NCBI RefSeq assembly: GCF_040829825.1
Contig: NZ_JBFOLH010000001.1
DNA: 64,000 nucleotides
Reading direction: 5' to 3' (one strand)
DNA from: Leadbetterella sp040829825
GTDB lineage: Bacteria > Bacteroidota > Bacteroidia > Cytophagales > Spirosomataceae
The notes below the pieces were generated by a model, which was not told the DNA's origin, did not search any database, and worked only from the letters and a program-made list of their open reading frames with translations. The position numbers were made by a program, and so were the translations under genes. How positions within the stretch are numbered: the first letter of the stretch is position 1; the number at the start of each line of letters is the position of its first letter. Of this stretch, positions 18,307 through 27,448 are shown in pieces.

Positions 18307-19075
18307 AAACCTTCTGACAGATACGGCCCGGGAGGCGGGCAGCTTTATCCGCCGGGAGTCGGAACGGTTTAACAGCCGGTCTATTGAGTATAAGGAGGTG
18401 AATAACGTGGTCTCGTATGTAGACAAGGAAGCCGAGCGGATGATCGTGGACCGGCTGGCAGGACTGGACGAAAGCATCGGTTTTATTACGGAAGAGGAAA
18501 CGGCGGCTACCGCTGACCGTTACGGCTATAACTGGATCATTGACCCGCTGGACGGCACCGCTAATTTTGTGCACGGGTTACCGCATTATTCGGTGAGCCT
18601 GGCCCTGGCGAAAGGCAAAGAGGTGCTGGCGGGTGTGGTATATCATGTACCGGCCGATGAGACCTACTGGGCGGTGCAGGGCGGCGGTGCCTGGAAAGGG
18701 GAGCAGCAGCTGAAAGTTTCCGAAGCCGGCCGACTGGGGGAAACGCTGATGGCCACGGGCTTCCCGTACTACCGGTTTGAGGAGGTGAATAAATACATTA
18801 AGATCCTGGAAGAGCTGATGCAGAACACTCACGGGCTGCGGCGGTTTGGTTCCGCCGCGCTGGACCTGGCTTATGTGGCGGAGGGCCGCTACGACGGTTT
18901 CTTTGAGTATAACCTGAACAGTTATGACATGGCCGCCGGTGTACTGCTGGTGCAGGAAGCAGGCGGAAGCGTGACCGATTTTTCAGGCGGGGATGATTAT
19001 CTTTTCCGCGGGGATGTGGTGGCCGGTGGTGCGGCGCACCGGGAGTTATTAGAGGTGATAAAAAAATACTGGTAA
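18287..19075 (+). CDS. Inositol monophosphatase-family protein
   Basis: 262 aa with motifs GFITEEE, IIDPLDGTANFVHGLPHYSVSLAL and SYDMAAGVLLVQEAGG (metal-binding Asp residues). These belong to the SuhB/CysQ fold, which hydrolyses inositol-1-phosphate or related sugar phosphates with Mg2+. The start is TTG 18287 inside the 3' end of the DUF4105 gene (20 bp overlap), so coupled translation is likely. The Bacteroidota substrate is unproven. Confidence 0.92.
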   Translation: MDLQEIKNLLTDTAREAGSFIRRESERFNSRSIEYKEVNNVVSYVDKEAERMIVDRLAGLDESIGFITEEETAATADRYGYNWIIDPLDGTANFVHGLPHYSVSLALAKGKEVLAGVVYHVPADETYWAVQGGGAWKGEQQLKVSEAGRLGETLMATGFPYYRFEEVNKYIKILEELMQNTHGLRRFGSAALDLAYVAEGRYDGFFEYNLNSYDMAAGVLLVQEAGGSVTDFSGGDDYLFRGDVVAGGAAHRELLEVIKKYW

Positions 19076-19077
19076 AT

Positions 19078-19593
19078 ATGGAACATTTAAAATACCCCAT
19101 CGGGCGCTTCGATAAGACCCGGCAATATGCTTTTGAGGACGCTCCGGCGGCTTTGGATTACCTGGAGGCTTTCCCGGCGCTGTTAAGGCAGGAAGTGGAA
19201 AACCTGACGGCGGAAGACCTGGAAAAGGTGTACCGGCCGGATGGCTGGAATATCCGGCAGGTGGTTCATCACCTCGCGGACTCCCACATGCATCTCTATA
19301 TCCGGATCAAGCTGGCGCTGACGGATGAAAATCCGGCGGTAAGCGGCTATCATGAGAACGTATGGGCGGAAACGGCCGATTGTGGCCCGGACATCCAAAA
19401 CCCGGTGCAGATCCTGGGAGCCCTGCACGCACGTATAGTGCAGCTGTACCGGAATATGAGCCGGGAAGATTACGATAAAACCTATTTTCACAGCGGCTAC
19501 CAGGCCACGTATGTGCTGCGGAATGTATTGCACCTGTACCGCTGGCACTGCGAGCACCACCTGGGGCATATCCGGCTGGCGCTGAAAAACTAG
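19078..19593 (+). CDS. DinB-superfamily protein, YfiT-like
   Basis: 171 aa, starting 2 bp after the phosphatase stop. The N-terminal LKYPIGRFD and the helix with VVHHLADSHMHLYIRIKLAL, plus the C-terminal LYRWHCEHHLGHIRLAL, match the YfiT/bacillithiol-transferase-like group of DinB four-helix proteins; the His residues (VVHHLADSHM, CEHHLGH) bind a metal. Members transfer thiols or act as metal-dependent hydrolases. It is the last gene of a three-gene operon with DUF4105 and inositol monophosphatase; the shared function is not evident. Confidence 0.85.
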   Translation: MEHLKYPIGRFDKTRQYAFEDAPAALDYLEAFPALLRQEVENLTAEDLEKVYRPDGWNIRQVVHHLADSHMHLYIRIKLALTDENPAVSGYHENVWAETADCGPDIQNPVQILGALHARIVQLYRNMSREDYDKTYFHSGYQATYVLRNVLHLYRWHCEHHLGHIRLALKN

Positions 19594-20354
19594 TTTAATG
19601 TAGCCTCGCGGATCAGCTCGTCTGATTTTTCTTTCCCGAGGTAGCTGTCGATCAGGAAGTGGATCAGGTAAATTACCGGTGTCACCAGGATGGCCACTAC
19701 AAATTTGTAGATGTAGTTAACCGAGCCCACGGCCAGGATCTGCTTAAGGTCCCAGTTACCGAAGAGGTAGAAGGCAATGAAGATCACCACGAAGCTGTCG
19801 AGCAGCTGCGAAAGCAGGGTAGAACCGGTGGCCCGCAGCCAGATGTGCTTGTTTTTGGTAACGAGCCGCAGCTTTTTAAAGATATAGGCATCAGTGATCT
19901 GTCCGAGCAGGAATGCAATGATGCTCCCGATGATGATTCCCATGCCCGAGTTCAGGATGATGGCGTAGGCGTTGTTGATATTGAGCGGTAAGCCCTGGGC
20001 ATCGGTCTTATTGAGGTCTACCCAGAATTGAGCAGGGGGCAGGGCCGAAGCGCCGTAGAGCACAAAAAAAGTATAGGCAATCAGCAGGGTGGTGATGTAG
20101 GAGATCATCTTCACGCCTTTTACACCGAAAAACTCGTTAATGATATCGGAAATAATGAATACCACCGGCCAGTTCAGCACACCGGCTGACATGTTGAAGT
20201 CGAGCCGGAACCCGAGGATATCGATCCGGGCCGGCGGGATGCCCAGCACACTTTCCAGTGAAAAAATCTTGGAGCCGATAATTTCGGCTGTCACGGCATT
20301 GGTCACAAAGAAACCGCATAAAATAATGAAGAGGATGTTTTTCTTGGTGTACAT
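19590..20354 (-). CDS. Queuosine precursor transporter (YhhQ/VUT family)
   Basis: 254 aa with about six membrane segments. The N-terminal IILCGFFVTNAVTAEIIGSKIFS and GSIIAFLLGQITDAYIFKKLR match YhhQ/DUF165 proteins, which import preQ0 or preQ1 for tRNA queuosine. It is convergent with the DinB-like gene, overlapping its stop by 4 bp. Length is slightly above the family mean, with a C-terminal tail. Substrate inferred from family. Confidence 0.88.
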   Translation of the reverse strand: MYTKKNILFIILCGFFVTNAVTAEIIGSKIFSLESVLGIPPARIDILGFRLDFNMSAGVLNWPVVFIISDIINEFFGVKGVKMISYITTLLIAYTFFVLYGASALPPAQFWVDLNKTDAQGLPLNINNAYAIILNSGMGIIIGSIIAFLLGQITDAYIFKKLRLVTKNKHIWLRATGSTLLSQLLDSFVVIFIAFYLFGNWDLKQILAVGSVNYIYKFVVAILVTPVIYLIHFLIDSYLGKEKSDELIREATLN

Positions 20355-20457
20355 AAGGCTCGGTTTACGGAGTAAATATAGGGATTTACAGAATTATTAA
20401 ACGATTTTTTCTCATACTGATATTTTTTATTTAATTTCATTTCCTAATTCATAAACT

Positions 20458-20580
20458 ATGCAAAAATTACTCAAAGCGATTATTGCCGGCTGGGGCGCTA
20501 AAAAGTTTGGCGGCGGCTGTTTCGGAACCATTATTGTTTTTCTGCTGATCTGGTGGCTGCTGACCAAATTCGGGATGTAA
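20458..20580 (+). CDS. Conserved-looking 40-aa membrane peptide
   Basis: ATG 20458 to TAA 20580 encodes 40 residues: MQKLLKAIIAGWGAKKFGGG, a short link, then a single hydrophobic helix (TIIVFLLIWWLLTKFG). It has a basic, glycine-rich start and a Trp pair at the membrane face, which reads as a real product rather than noise. It is preceded by a short AT-rich leader and followed by ~300 bp of non-coding DNA. I do not know its function. Confidence 0.55.
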   Translation: MQKLLKAIIAGWGAKKFGGGCFGTIIVFLLIWWLLTKFGM

Positions 20581-20897
20581 GAACCGGGTGATTTTTTTTA
20601 GAAAATATTATCTAAGGGAGACAAAAATCTGATTTTTAAGGAAATGTTATGAAGTGAGATCACTTTGTGGATTTGTGGAAAATGAGTGGGTTAATCCACT
20701 TCAGCAATTGGCTGTAAATCGGGATAATTTTCTCCCGGTTAATTAGATTTAACACTTAATTATGAGTAAAATACTGATAGCTAATTGTTTAACATTTTCA
20801 CAAATGTGCATAATTTTCAGGGCATTTCCGGTGAAAATTGAACAATTTGGTCAGGATTTATCCCGGTAAAAGGATGAGCTCAACGGAAACTATGAAT
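20581..20897. other. Non-coding stretch before rsmI
   Basis: An AT-rich 317-bp gap. I find no reading frame, hairpin with T run, tRNA or TAnnTTTG box convincing enough to call. The rsmI promoter probably lies in its 3' half. Confidence 0.5.
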
Positions 20898-21569
20898 ATG
20901 CAGCTGACGCTTATTCCCACCCCCATCGGAAATCTGAAAGATATTACGCTGCGGGCGTTGGAAGAGCTCAGAAATGCAGACCTGATCCTGGCGGAAGACA
21001 CACGTACCACCGGGATTTTGCTGAAATATTACGAGATAGCCCGGCCTTTGCAGAGCTATCATATTTTTAACGAGCACAAGTCGGTGCTGAAGATCGTGGA
21101 TACGATCCGTTCAGGGAAGAAGGTAGTGCTGGTATCAGACGCCGGCACGCCGGGTATTTCTGACCCGGGCTTCCTGCTGGTGCGGGCCTGCCTGGAAAAC
21201 GGGATCGGGGTGACCTGCCTGCCCGGCGCTACAGCGTTTGTGCCCGCCCTGGTCATGTCGGGCCTGCCTTCTGACGCATTTGTCTTTGAAGGATTCCTGC
21301 CGGTGAAGAAAGGGCGCCAGACCCGGCTGAATGCGTTAAAGGAAGAATCAAGAACCATGGTCTTTTACGAGTCACCGCACCGCATACTCAAAACCCTGGA
21401 GCAATTCAGGGAGACTTTCGGTGATGACCGGCGGGCGGCGGTAAGCCGGGAAATTTCCAAGATGTATGAAGAGACGGTTCGCGGTACTTTGTCAGAAATT
21501 CTTACTATTTTTGCAGGCAAAGCTCCTAAAGGAGAGATCGTGATCGTTATAGAAGGAAATAAAAATTAA
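20898..21569 (+). CDS. rsmI: 16S rRNA (cytidine1402-2'-O)-methyltransferase
   Basis: 224 aa from ATG 20898, which gives the normal family start MQLTLIPTPIGNLKDIT; ATG at 20892 or 20874 are also in frame. It has the tetrapyrrole-methylase fold with LILAEDTRTTGILLKYY, VSDAGTPGISDPGF, CLPGATAFVPALVMSGLP and FYESPHRILKTLEQF. It methylates the 2'-OH of C1402 in the ribosomal decoding centre. It runs into fabG, 10 bp downstream, suggesting one transcript. Confidence 0.95.
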   Translation: MQLTLIPTPIGNLKDITLRALEELRNADLILAEDTRTTGILLKYYEIARPLQSYHIFNEHKSVLKIVDTIRSGKKVVLVSDAGTPGISDPGFLLVRACLENGIGVTCLPGATAFVPALVMSGLPSDAFVFEGFLPVKKGRQTRLNALKEESRTMVFYESPHRILKTLEQFRETFGDDRRAAVSREISKMYEETVRGTLSEILTIFAGKAPKGEIVIVIEGNKN

Positions 21570-21579
21570 CCTGACAAAT

Positions 21580-22323
21580 ATGAGATTTGAAAACAAAACC
21601 GTGTTAATTACCGGCGCATCCCGGGGGATAGGAAAAGCCATTGCCGAAGAATTCGTTAAAAACGGCGCCAACGTGGCTTTTACCTACTTATCGTCTGTAG
21701 AAAAAGGGCAGGCCCTGGAAAAAGAGCTGGGCGCCCACGGGACCCGTGTTAAAGGGTACCGTTCAGATGCCTCACAATATGCAGATGCCGAGCGCCTGGT
21801 AAACGATGTAGTGACAGATTTCGGTCAGGTAGATGTGCTTATCAATAATGCAGGAATTACCCGCGATACCCTGCTTCTGCGGATGACCGAGGAGCAATGG
21901 GACGAAGTGCTGCGGGTTAACCTGAAGTCGGTATTTAACCTCACCAAGGCCATTTCAAAACCCATGATGAAGGCCAAAGCGGGTTCTATTGTCAATATTT
22001 CTTCTGTTGTGGGGCTGATGGGCAATGCCGGACAGGCCAATTATGCCGCATCCAAGGCCGGTATGATCGGGTTTACGAAATCGATTGCCAAAGAGCTGGG
22101 TTCCCGGAACATCCGTTGCAACGCGGTGGCACCCGGCTTTATTGAAACCGAAATGACCGGTGAGCTGAACGCGGCACAGCTGGAAGAATGGACCAAGTCT
22201 ATCCCTCTAAAGCGGCCGGGACAGGGTACCGACATTGCGCGGGCCTGCATGTTCCTCGCTTCGGATGACTCCGCATACATCACCGGCCAGGTGCTGGTGG
22301 TAGACGGGGGCCTTTTAATGTAA
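21580..22323 (+). CDS. fabG: 3-oxoacyl-[acyl-carrier-protein] reductase
   Basis: 247 aa of the short-chain dehydrogenase family: NAD(P) motif GASRGIGKAI, NNAG at ~88, catalytic Ser in NISSVVGLMGN, and YAASKAG with the Tyr-Lys pair. The C-terminus EMTGELNAAQLEEW and GQVLVVDGG match FabG closely. It reduces beta-ketoacyl-ACP with NADPH in fatty-acid elongation. The gene lies between rsmI and the VWA membrane protein, 10 bp from each. Confidence 0.93.
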   Translation: MRFENKTVLITGASRGIGKAIAEEFVKNGANVAFTYLSSVEKGQALEKELGAHGTRVKGYRSDASQYADAERLVNDVVTDFGQVDVLINNAGITRDTLLLRMTEEQWDEVLRVNLKSVFNLTKAISKPMMKAKAGSIVNISSVVGLMGNAGQANYAASKAGMIGFTKSIAKELGSRNIRCNAVAPGFIETEMTGELNAAQLEEWTKSIPLKRPGQGTDIARACMFLASDDSAYITGQVLVVDGGLLM

Positions 22324-22333
22324 TTCACCCGGT

Positions 22334-24415
22334 ATGAAATCAGAAATTGTTTCCCAAACTCCCGGCTGGTATATTTTGCTCTGCCTGGGTTGGGGAATCG
22401 CTCTTGCCGTTCTCTATTATGTGAGGGCTTCTGTATTTACCCGAAACCAGAAGCGACTGCTGGCGCTGTTAAGAGGCGTGCTGGGCTTCCTGGTGGCTTT
22501 TTTATTGTTAAACCCGCTGATCAAAACGGTCAGCTCGCTTATCCTGAAGCCCAAGGTGGTGGTGCTGGTAGACAACTCGCGCTCCATGCGTTCAGGCGGA
22601 AACCTGAAAGAGGCCGGTGCCGGGCTGGAGGCGCTCCGGAAGGATATCGAGAAGAAGGGATACGAGTTCGAGATCCGGAACCTGGACGATTTACCCGTTA
22701 CCGGCTTTACTCCCGATGCTTTCCAGGCCCGGAAAACCAACCTGTCTGCCGGCATGAACGCCATCCGGAACAATTACGAAGGACAGAACCTGAGCGATGT
22801 GATCCTTTTTTCAGACGGGATCATGAACGACGGGGTGTCGCCCACTTTCCAGAAATATCCTTTCCGCGTGCATACGGTGGGTTTTGGTGACTCTACGCTG
22901 AAACGTGATGCGTTTATTGCCGGGGTATCGGCCAACCGGCTGGCTTACCTGGGCAATAATTTTACGGTCAGCCTGGATGTGGGCTCTTACCTGATGAAAG
23001 GGAAAACCGCCCGGGTGGAAATCCTGGATTCGGAAGGAAAAGTGCTGGAAAACCGGACCACGGGATACGGAACCGATGAAACCTTTGAAAGCATTTCGTT
23101 TACGCTTCCCGCCAAAGCAGTGGGCAAGCAGCGGTACATTGCCCGGCTGCAGGTGCTGGAAGGGGAGCATTCGGAAAAAAATAACCGCCGCGAGTTTGTG
23201 GTGGATGTGGTGAACGGGAAAGAGAAAATCCTGCTGCTGGCTTCTGCGCCACACCCCGACATCAAAGCCCTGAAAAGCATTATTGAGAAAAACGACCTTT
23301 TTGAGCTGAATGTTAAGATCGTGCAGGACAGTGACGCTGCCGCGGTGCAGAACGAGGTGTTTGATGTGCTGATTCTTCACCAGTTTCCGGATGCCGCCCA
23401 GCTGCATACCCGTTTCCTGGGCGCATTGCTGGCCCGCCAGAAACCCGTGTTCTTCATTCCCGGCAGCCGGTCTGATCTCTCGTATTTTAACGGGATGCAG
23501 AATATCGTGGGCATCCAGGCTCAGCCGGGAAAGCTGGATAAGGTTACCTCGCAGGTGAATTCTTCGTTCAGCCTGTTTACGATCGGGCAAAACCAGGCGG
23601 CGCTGATCGCTGACCTCCCGCCGCTGACCGTGCCTTTCGGAAATTATACCCTCCACACCGGTAGTGACGTGATTCTCGGGCAATACGTATCCGGCATCAA
23701 TACCTCCCGGCCTTTGCTGGCGGTCAACCTGACGGGTACCCGGAAAATGGCGGCCTTCCTGGGCGACGGGCTGTGGCAATGGCGGCTGGAAGAATTTGCC
23801 ATGACCGGCGCGCACGAAAGCCTCGACGACCTGCTGCTGAAAACCCTGCAGCTGATCTCCGTGCGCGAAGAGAAAGGAAAGCTGCGGGTGTACCCGGTGG
23901 CTGATGTTTTTGAAGCCGATCAGCGGGTGAGCTTCGTGGCAGAGGTATATAATGAGATATTTGAGAGAATTTTCGACCAGAATATTCGTTTAAAGATAAA
24001 GCCGCAGGGCGGGGCTGAAAAAGTGTATGATTTCACGATCAGCGAGGGAATGTCGCGGTTTGAGCTGTCGGCGCTTCCTCCCGGCGTGTATACCTATGAG
24101 GCCAGCGCAAAAGTACAGGGGAAAGACGAGGTATCGGGCGGGCAGTTTGTGGTGTCAGATACCGACCTCGAAACCCAGAACACCACGGCTGATTTCAGCC
24201 TGCTCCGTACACTGGCCCGGGAGAACGGGGGAGATTTTGTAGATGCCGCCCATATTTTTGAGCTGCGGAACAGCCTGGAAGAAAAAGGGCTGATCAACCG
24301 GGTGGTAGCGCAGGAAGACCTCAAAGACCTCATAAACCTGCGGTGGCTCCTGGCGCTTATCCTGGCCTTTGCCACGGTAGAATGGGTGCTGAGAAAGTAT
24401 TTCGGAAGCTACTGA
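22334..24415 (+). CDS. VWA-like membrane protein (BatA/CoxE-like organisation)
   Basis: 693 aa. Two N-terminal membrane helices (~12-30 and ~45-62), then a von Willebrand A-like domain with the metal-site motif DNSRS at residues 80-84 and the second metal loop at LSAGMNAIRNNYE and VILFSDGIMN. A long beta-rich region follows and a C-terminal helix (WLLALILAFATVEWVL) ends the protein. Topology places most of it in the periplasm. Such proteins are common in Bacteroidota and unnamed. It follows fabG by 10 bp. Function unknown; protein-assembly or signalling roles are possible. Confidence 0.78.
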   Translation: MKSEIVSQTPGWYILLCLGWGIALAVLYYVRASVFTRNQKRLLALLRGVLGFLVAFLLLNPLIKTVSSLILKPKVVVLVDNSRSMRSGGNLKEAGAGLEALRKDIEKKGYEFEIRNLDDLPVTGFTPDAFQARKTNLSAGMNAIRNNYEGQNLSDVILFSDGIMNDGVSPTFQKYPFRVHTVGFGDSTLKRDAFIAGVSANRLAYLGNNFTVSLDVGSYLMKGKTARVEILDSEGKVLENRTTGYGTDETFESISFTLPAKAVGKQRYIARLQVLEGEHSEKNNRREFVVDVVNGKEKILLLASAPHPDIKALKSIIEKNDLFELNVKIVQDSDAAAVQNEVFDVLILHQFPDAAQLHTRFLGALLARQKPVFFIPGSRSDLSYFNGMQNIVGIQAQPGKLDKVTSQVNSSFSLFTIGQNQAALIADLPPLTVPFGNYTLHTGSDVILGQYVSGINTSRPLLAVNLTGTRKMAAFLGDGLWQWRLEEFAMTGAHESLDDLLLKTLQLISVREEKGKLRVYPVADVFEADQRVSFVAEVYNEIFERIFDQNIRLKIKPQGGAEKVYDFTISEGMSRFELSALPPGVYTYEASAKVQGKDEVSGGQFVVSDTDLETQNTTADFSLLRTLARENGGDFVDAAHIFELRNSLEEKGLINRVVAQEDLKDLINLRWLLALILAFATVEWVLRKYFGSY

Positions 24416-24447
24416 GCCGCGAAGGTTTAGATATTTATACAAACATG

Positions 24448-24455
24448 TAACTTTG
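24448..24455 (+). promoter_or_regulatory. -7 element (TAACTTTG) for the DUF4403 gene
   Basis: TAACTTTG matches TAnnTTTG and lies 65 bp before the GTG start at 24521. The -33 box is not clear (GTTTAG about 20 bp upstream). Confidence 0.4.
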
Positions 24456-24520
24456 TTTAATTACTTATAAATATATTTATCGCGAAATAATACTTCATTT
24501 TTTTAATTGCTAACGTTGAG

Positions 24521-25894
24521 GTGAAAAAGCTCTTTTGGCTGGCATTGGCCTGGTTTCCTGCTTCAGGACAAAATGCCGAAATTTTAAAAAAAATTCAGAC
24601 AGCAATGATATTTGAAAAAAAGCCATCGGTGATCAGCATACCGGTAGATATTTCGTTGGATGACCTGCAGAACCAGATCAACAAGGGGCTGCCCGACCTG
24701 ATCTACGAAGACAAGAGCTTCAGCGATAACAACTACGACGGGCTGAAAGTAAAGGTGTGGCGGAAGGGTAACCTGATCTTTACCGAGAATAAAGATGGGG
24801 TGCTGACCTATGAGGTTCCGTTGAAGGTGTGGGCACAGAAAGAGATCACCGTGCTGGGGATCTCCCAGGCGCCCAGTACCGATTTCGAGATCAAAATCAA
24901 ATTCTCATCCCGTTTCAGGGTCAATGAAGATTACCAGATCGAAACCCAGACCAAGGGGGTGAGCTTTGCCTGGATCACCAGGCCCGTGATCAAATCGAGC
25001 CTGGTAGATGTGCCCATCGGGCCCATTATCGGCCGGGTGATCACCAGCAATATGCCCCTGTTTGCTGAGCAGATAGACAACACGATACGCGAGAATTATT
25101 CGCTGAAGCCTTACCTGATAGAAGCCTGGAACATGGCCAGGCGGCCCGTGCAGGTGTCGGAAGAATACAATACCTGGATCAAGGCAGATCCGGTGGAAGT
25201 GTATTTCACCCCGCTGCAATCGGTAGGCACCAGCCTGAAATCTACCCTGGGCATCAAGATTTTTATTGAAACTTTTGTGGGAACACCCCTCTATACACCT
25301 TCTATGGTGGTGGATATTCCTAAGCTGAAGACGGTATCGAATATCCCCGAAGAGTTTGATGTTCAGCTGCTGAACGTGATTTCGTACGAAGAGGCGAACA
25401 CCATCAGCAAAAGAATGTTTATCGGGGAGACCTTTGAATTCAGCAACGGGAAATACAGGATCGAGGTAACGGACCTGGATGTGGGGCACGAAAAAGAGTA
25501 CATCACGTTTACTATCCTGACCAAAGGCAGCTTTAAGGGGGAAATCCGTATCCAGGGTATCCCGGTCTACGACGCCGACCGGAAGATGGTGGTGCTGAAA
25601 AATGTACATCTCGACGTTAAAACCAGGAACCTGCTGCACAGGGCAGCGGCCTGGCTGCTGGAAGGCACGCTGGAAAGACGGATTGCGCAGGAATTCGGCC
25701 TGCCGCTGAACGATATTATTGAATATTCAAGAAAGAGCGTGCACGAAACCATCAATTCGGAGTTTTCGAAGGGCATTCGTATGCGGGGAGAGATTTTGTC
25801 GGTAGAGCCAGACCAGGTGATTGTCACCGATGAGGCCATTTTGGCGGTCGTGAATTCGCGCGCCAAAGTACAATTGATCGTGAAAGGCATGTAA
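24521..25894 (+). CDS. DUF4403-family exported protein
   Basis: 457 aa from GTG 24521, with a short signal peptide (KKLFWLALAWFPASGQ). Beginning SVISIPVDISLDDLQNQINKGLPDLIYEDKSF, it is a typical DUF4403 protein: two extended beta-rich halves with amphipathic helices, of the kind proposed to bind lipid in a long groove. That role is a family-level inference, not proven. Monocistronic; it precedes rnpB on the same strand. Confidence 0.8.
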   Translation: MKKLFWLALAWFPASGQNAEILKKIQTAMIFEKKPSVISIPVDISLDDLQNQINKGLPDLIYEDKSFSDNNYDGLKVKVWRKGNLIFTENKDGVLTYEVPLKVWAQKEITVLGISQAPSTDFEIKIKFSSRFRVNEDYQIETQTKGVSFAWITRPVIKSSLVDVPIGPIIGRVITSNMPLFAEQIDNTIRENYSLKPYLIEAWNMARRPVQVSEEYNTWIKADPVEVYFTPLQSVGTSLKSTLGIKIFIETFVGTPLYTPSMVVDIPKLKTVSNIPEEFDVQLLNVISYEEANTISKRMFIGETFEFSNGKYRIEVTDLDVGHEKEYITFTILTKGSFKGEIRIQGIPVYDADRKMVVLKNVHLDVKTRNLLHRAAAWLLEGTLERRIAQEFGLPLNDIIEYSRKSVHETINSEFSKGIRMRGEILSVEPDQVIVTDEAILAVVNSRAKVQLIVKGM

Positions 25895-25908
25895 CCGGTG
25901 CGGAAAAT

Positions 25909-25940
25909 TTTGTACCTCTGCGGGTTATAGCGTATTTTTG
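25909..25940 (+). promoter_or_regulatory. Promoter of the RNase P RNA
   Basis: TTTG at 25909-25912, a 20-bp spacer, then TATTTTTG at 25933-25940, an exact match to TTTG / TAnnTTTG. The expected start, about 7 nt later, coincides with the first base of the RNA (25947). Confidence 0.8.
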
Positions 25941-25946
25941 CATTAC

Positions 25947-26291
25947 AACAGGTTGATCTGTCGCCCCGGCCCCCCGGCCGCGGAGGAAAGTCCGAACAGC
26001 ACAGAGCATCATGCTACCTAACGGGTAGGGGAGATTCTGTCTCCACAGCCAGTGCCACAGAAAATTACCGCCCGGAGCTTGTTGAAGGGTAAGGGTGAAA
26101 AGGAGGTGTAAGAGACCCCCACGTATATTGCGAAATATGCGGTTCAGGTAAACCTCATGAGCTGAAAGACCAAATAAACCGGCGCTAAAGAGCGGCTCGT
26201 TCCAGCCGGAGGGTAGGTTGATTGAGGAGGCAGGTGACTGCTTTCCCAGATAAATGACAGAATAAAACAGAATTCGGCTTACTGACCTGTT
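25947..26291 (+). ncRNA. rnpB: RNase P RNA (type A)
   Basis: About 345 nt. It contains the conserved core GAGGAAAGTCCGAACAGCAC near the 5' end, the GGTAAGGGTGAAAAGG and ACAGAA/ GGCTTA 3' segments, and closing P1 pairing AACAGGT (25947-25953) with ACCTGTT (26285-26291). The RNA is the catalytic part of RNase P and cuts the 5' leader from pre-tRNA. A clear promoter precedes it and a terminator follows. Confidence 0.95.
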
Positions 26292-26292
26292 T

Positions 26293-26323
26293 AAAAAAGG
26301 CTGCCTTTCGGGGCAGCCTTTTT
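26293..26323. terminator. Terminator between rnpB and the LysM gene
   Basis: A-rich side, GGCTGCC (26299-26305), 6-nt loop, GGCAGCC (26312-26318), then T run. It can end rnpB (+) and the convergent LysM gene (-). Confidence 0.88.
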
Positions 26324-26325
26324 GT

Positions 26326-26958
26326 TTATACTTTCTTTTTATGGGGGATCAGGAGCTTTTCTCCCCGTTGGGCGTTGTTCTTTTTCTTGCCATTGGCGGC
26401 CATGAGCGCCTCAAGGGTGATACCGTACTTGCTGGCCACCACCCGGAGGATATCGCCGGGGCCAACGGTGTGCACGGCCTGAACGGGCACTTTTATTTTG
26501 GTTACCCCTACTTTAATACCGTTCGGGTTAACGTCGGGGTTCAGGGCTTTGAGGTTATCGCTGCTGGTATTGAATTTATTGGCAATGCCGAAAAAGGTTT
26601 CGCCTTCTGTGACCACATGAATGGCGGTTTCGCCTTTGTAGGTCGATTTGGCAGGTGTTTCTACCGGTTTTGGAGGGGTCACCACGGGGGCGGGCTCCGG
26701 TTCGGGCTCTTCCACAATCTCTTCGCGTTCTTCGGCTATGGGCGTGGAGGTTTCCACTACGTCAGAATCGGTGCTGTCAATTTTTTCCATGCTTTTCATA
26801 TCGGTGATATTGCTGGCATCGTCAGACATCAGGTTCCAGCCGGCATATAAAAGCAATACCACTATTCCGAAAAGTATGCCCAGCACAATTGCCGGGGTAT
26901 TGGTGCCTGTGGTTTTGGGCTTACGGTTTCGCTCCTCGTTTCTCTCTTCAAATTCCAT
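26326..26958 (-). CDS. LysM peptidoglycan-binding membrane protein
   Basis: 210 aa. A membrane anchor (IVLGILFGIVVLLLYAGW, ~25-42) follows a short basic cytoplasmic N-terminus; an acidic/proline-rich linker (EEPEPEPAPVVTPPKP) then leads to two LysM domains: AIHVVTEGETFFGIANKFNTSSDNLKALNPDV and HTVGPGDILRVVASKYGITLEALMAAN. The protein probably holds an activity near the cell wall, or is structural. Gene ends 3 bp after the rnpB terminator and precedes purE (-), spacing 1 bp, so it is likely in the purK-purE-LysM transcript. Confidence 0.85.
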   Translation of the reverse strand: MEFEERNEERNRKPKTTGTNTPAIVLGILFGIVVLLLYAGWNLMSDDASNITDMKSMEKIDSTDSDVVETSTPIAEEREEIVEEPEPEPAPVVTPPKPVETPAKSTYKGETAIHVVTEGETFFGIANKFNTSSDNLKALNPDVNPNGIKVGVTKIKVPVQAVHTVGPGDILRVVASKYGITLEALMAANGKKKNNAQRGEKLLIPHKKKV

Positions 26959-26959
26959 A

Positions 26960-27448
26960 TTATTGAAAGCTGTTTTTAAGTTCTTCGTTCATCCGGGTCA
27001 CTTTTTCTTTGAGCTCTTCTTTGTATTCGAGCAGCCTGAGCGCTACAGAAGGAGAAGAAGTGGCCAGGATCTGTACGGCCAGCAGGCCGGCATTTTGTGC
27101 GGCATTCAGCGCTACCGTGGCTACGGGTACGCCTGAGGGCATCTGCAGGATAGACAAAACCGAATCCCAGCCGTCAATGGAGTTGCCTGATTTCACGGGA
27201 ACGCCAATAACGGGCAGAATGGTGCATGAGGCTACCATGCCCGGCAGGTGAGCCGCGCCACCGGCACCGGCAATGATCACTTTCAGGCCTCTTTCAGCGG
27301 CTGAAGTGGCATATTCCACCATTTTCTGTGGTGTGCGGTGTGCTGACACGATCTCAATTTCGTAAGGAATATCAAATTTCTCCAGTATATCTGCGGCACC
27401 CTGCATAATGTTCAGGTCCGAAATACTCCCCATTATGATTCCTATCAT
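26960..27448 (-). CDS. purE: 5-(carboxyamino)imidazole ribonucleotide mutase
   Basis: 162 aa, starting MIGIIMGSISDLNIMQGAADILEKF, with VSAHRTPQKMVEYA and GAGGAAHLPGMVAS, the active-site segments of class I PurE. It moves the carboxyl group of N5-CAIR to CAIR in purine synthesis, working with PurK. The ATG overlaps the purK stop by 4 bp, which fits translational coupling. Confidence 0.95.
   Translation of the reverse strand: MIGIIMGSISDLNIMQGAADILEKFDIPYEIEIVSAHRTPQKMVEYATSAAERGLKVIIAGAGGAAHLPGMVASCTILPVIGVPVKSGNSIDGWDSVLSILQMPSGVPVATVALNAAQNAGLLAVQILATSSPSVALRLLEYKEELKEKVTRMNEELKNSFQ

Noticed and set aside
22811..23815. Long minus-strand frame opposite the VWA gene.
   Set aside because: Composition typical of antisense translation; the plus strand shows MIDAS and membrane motifs.
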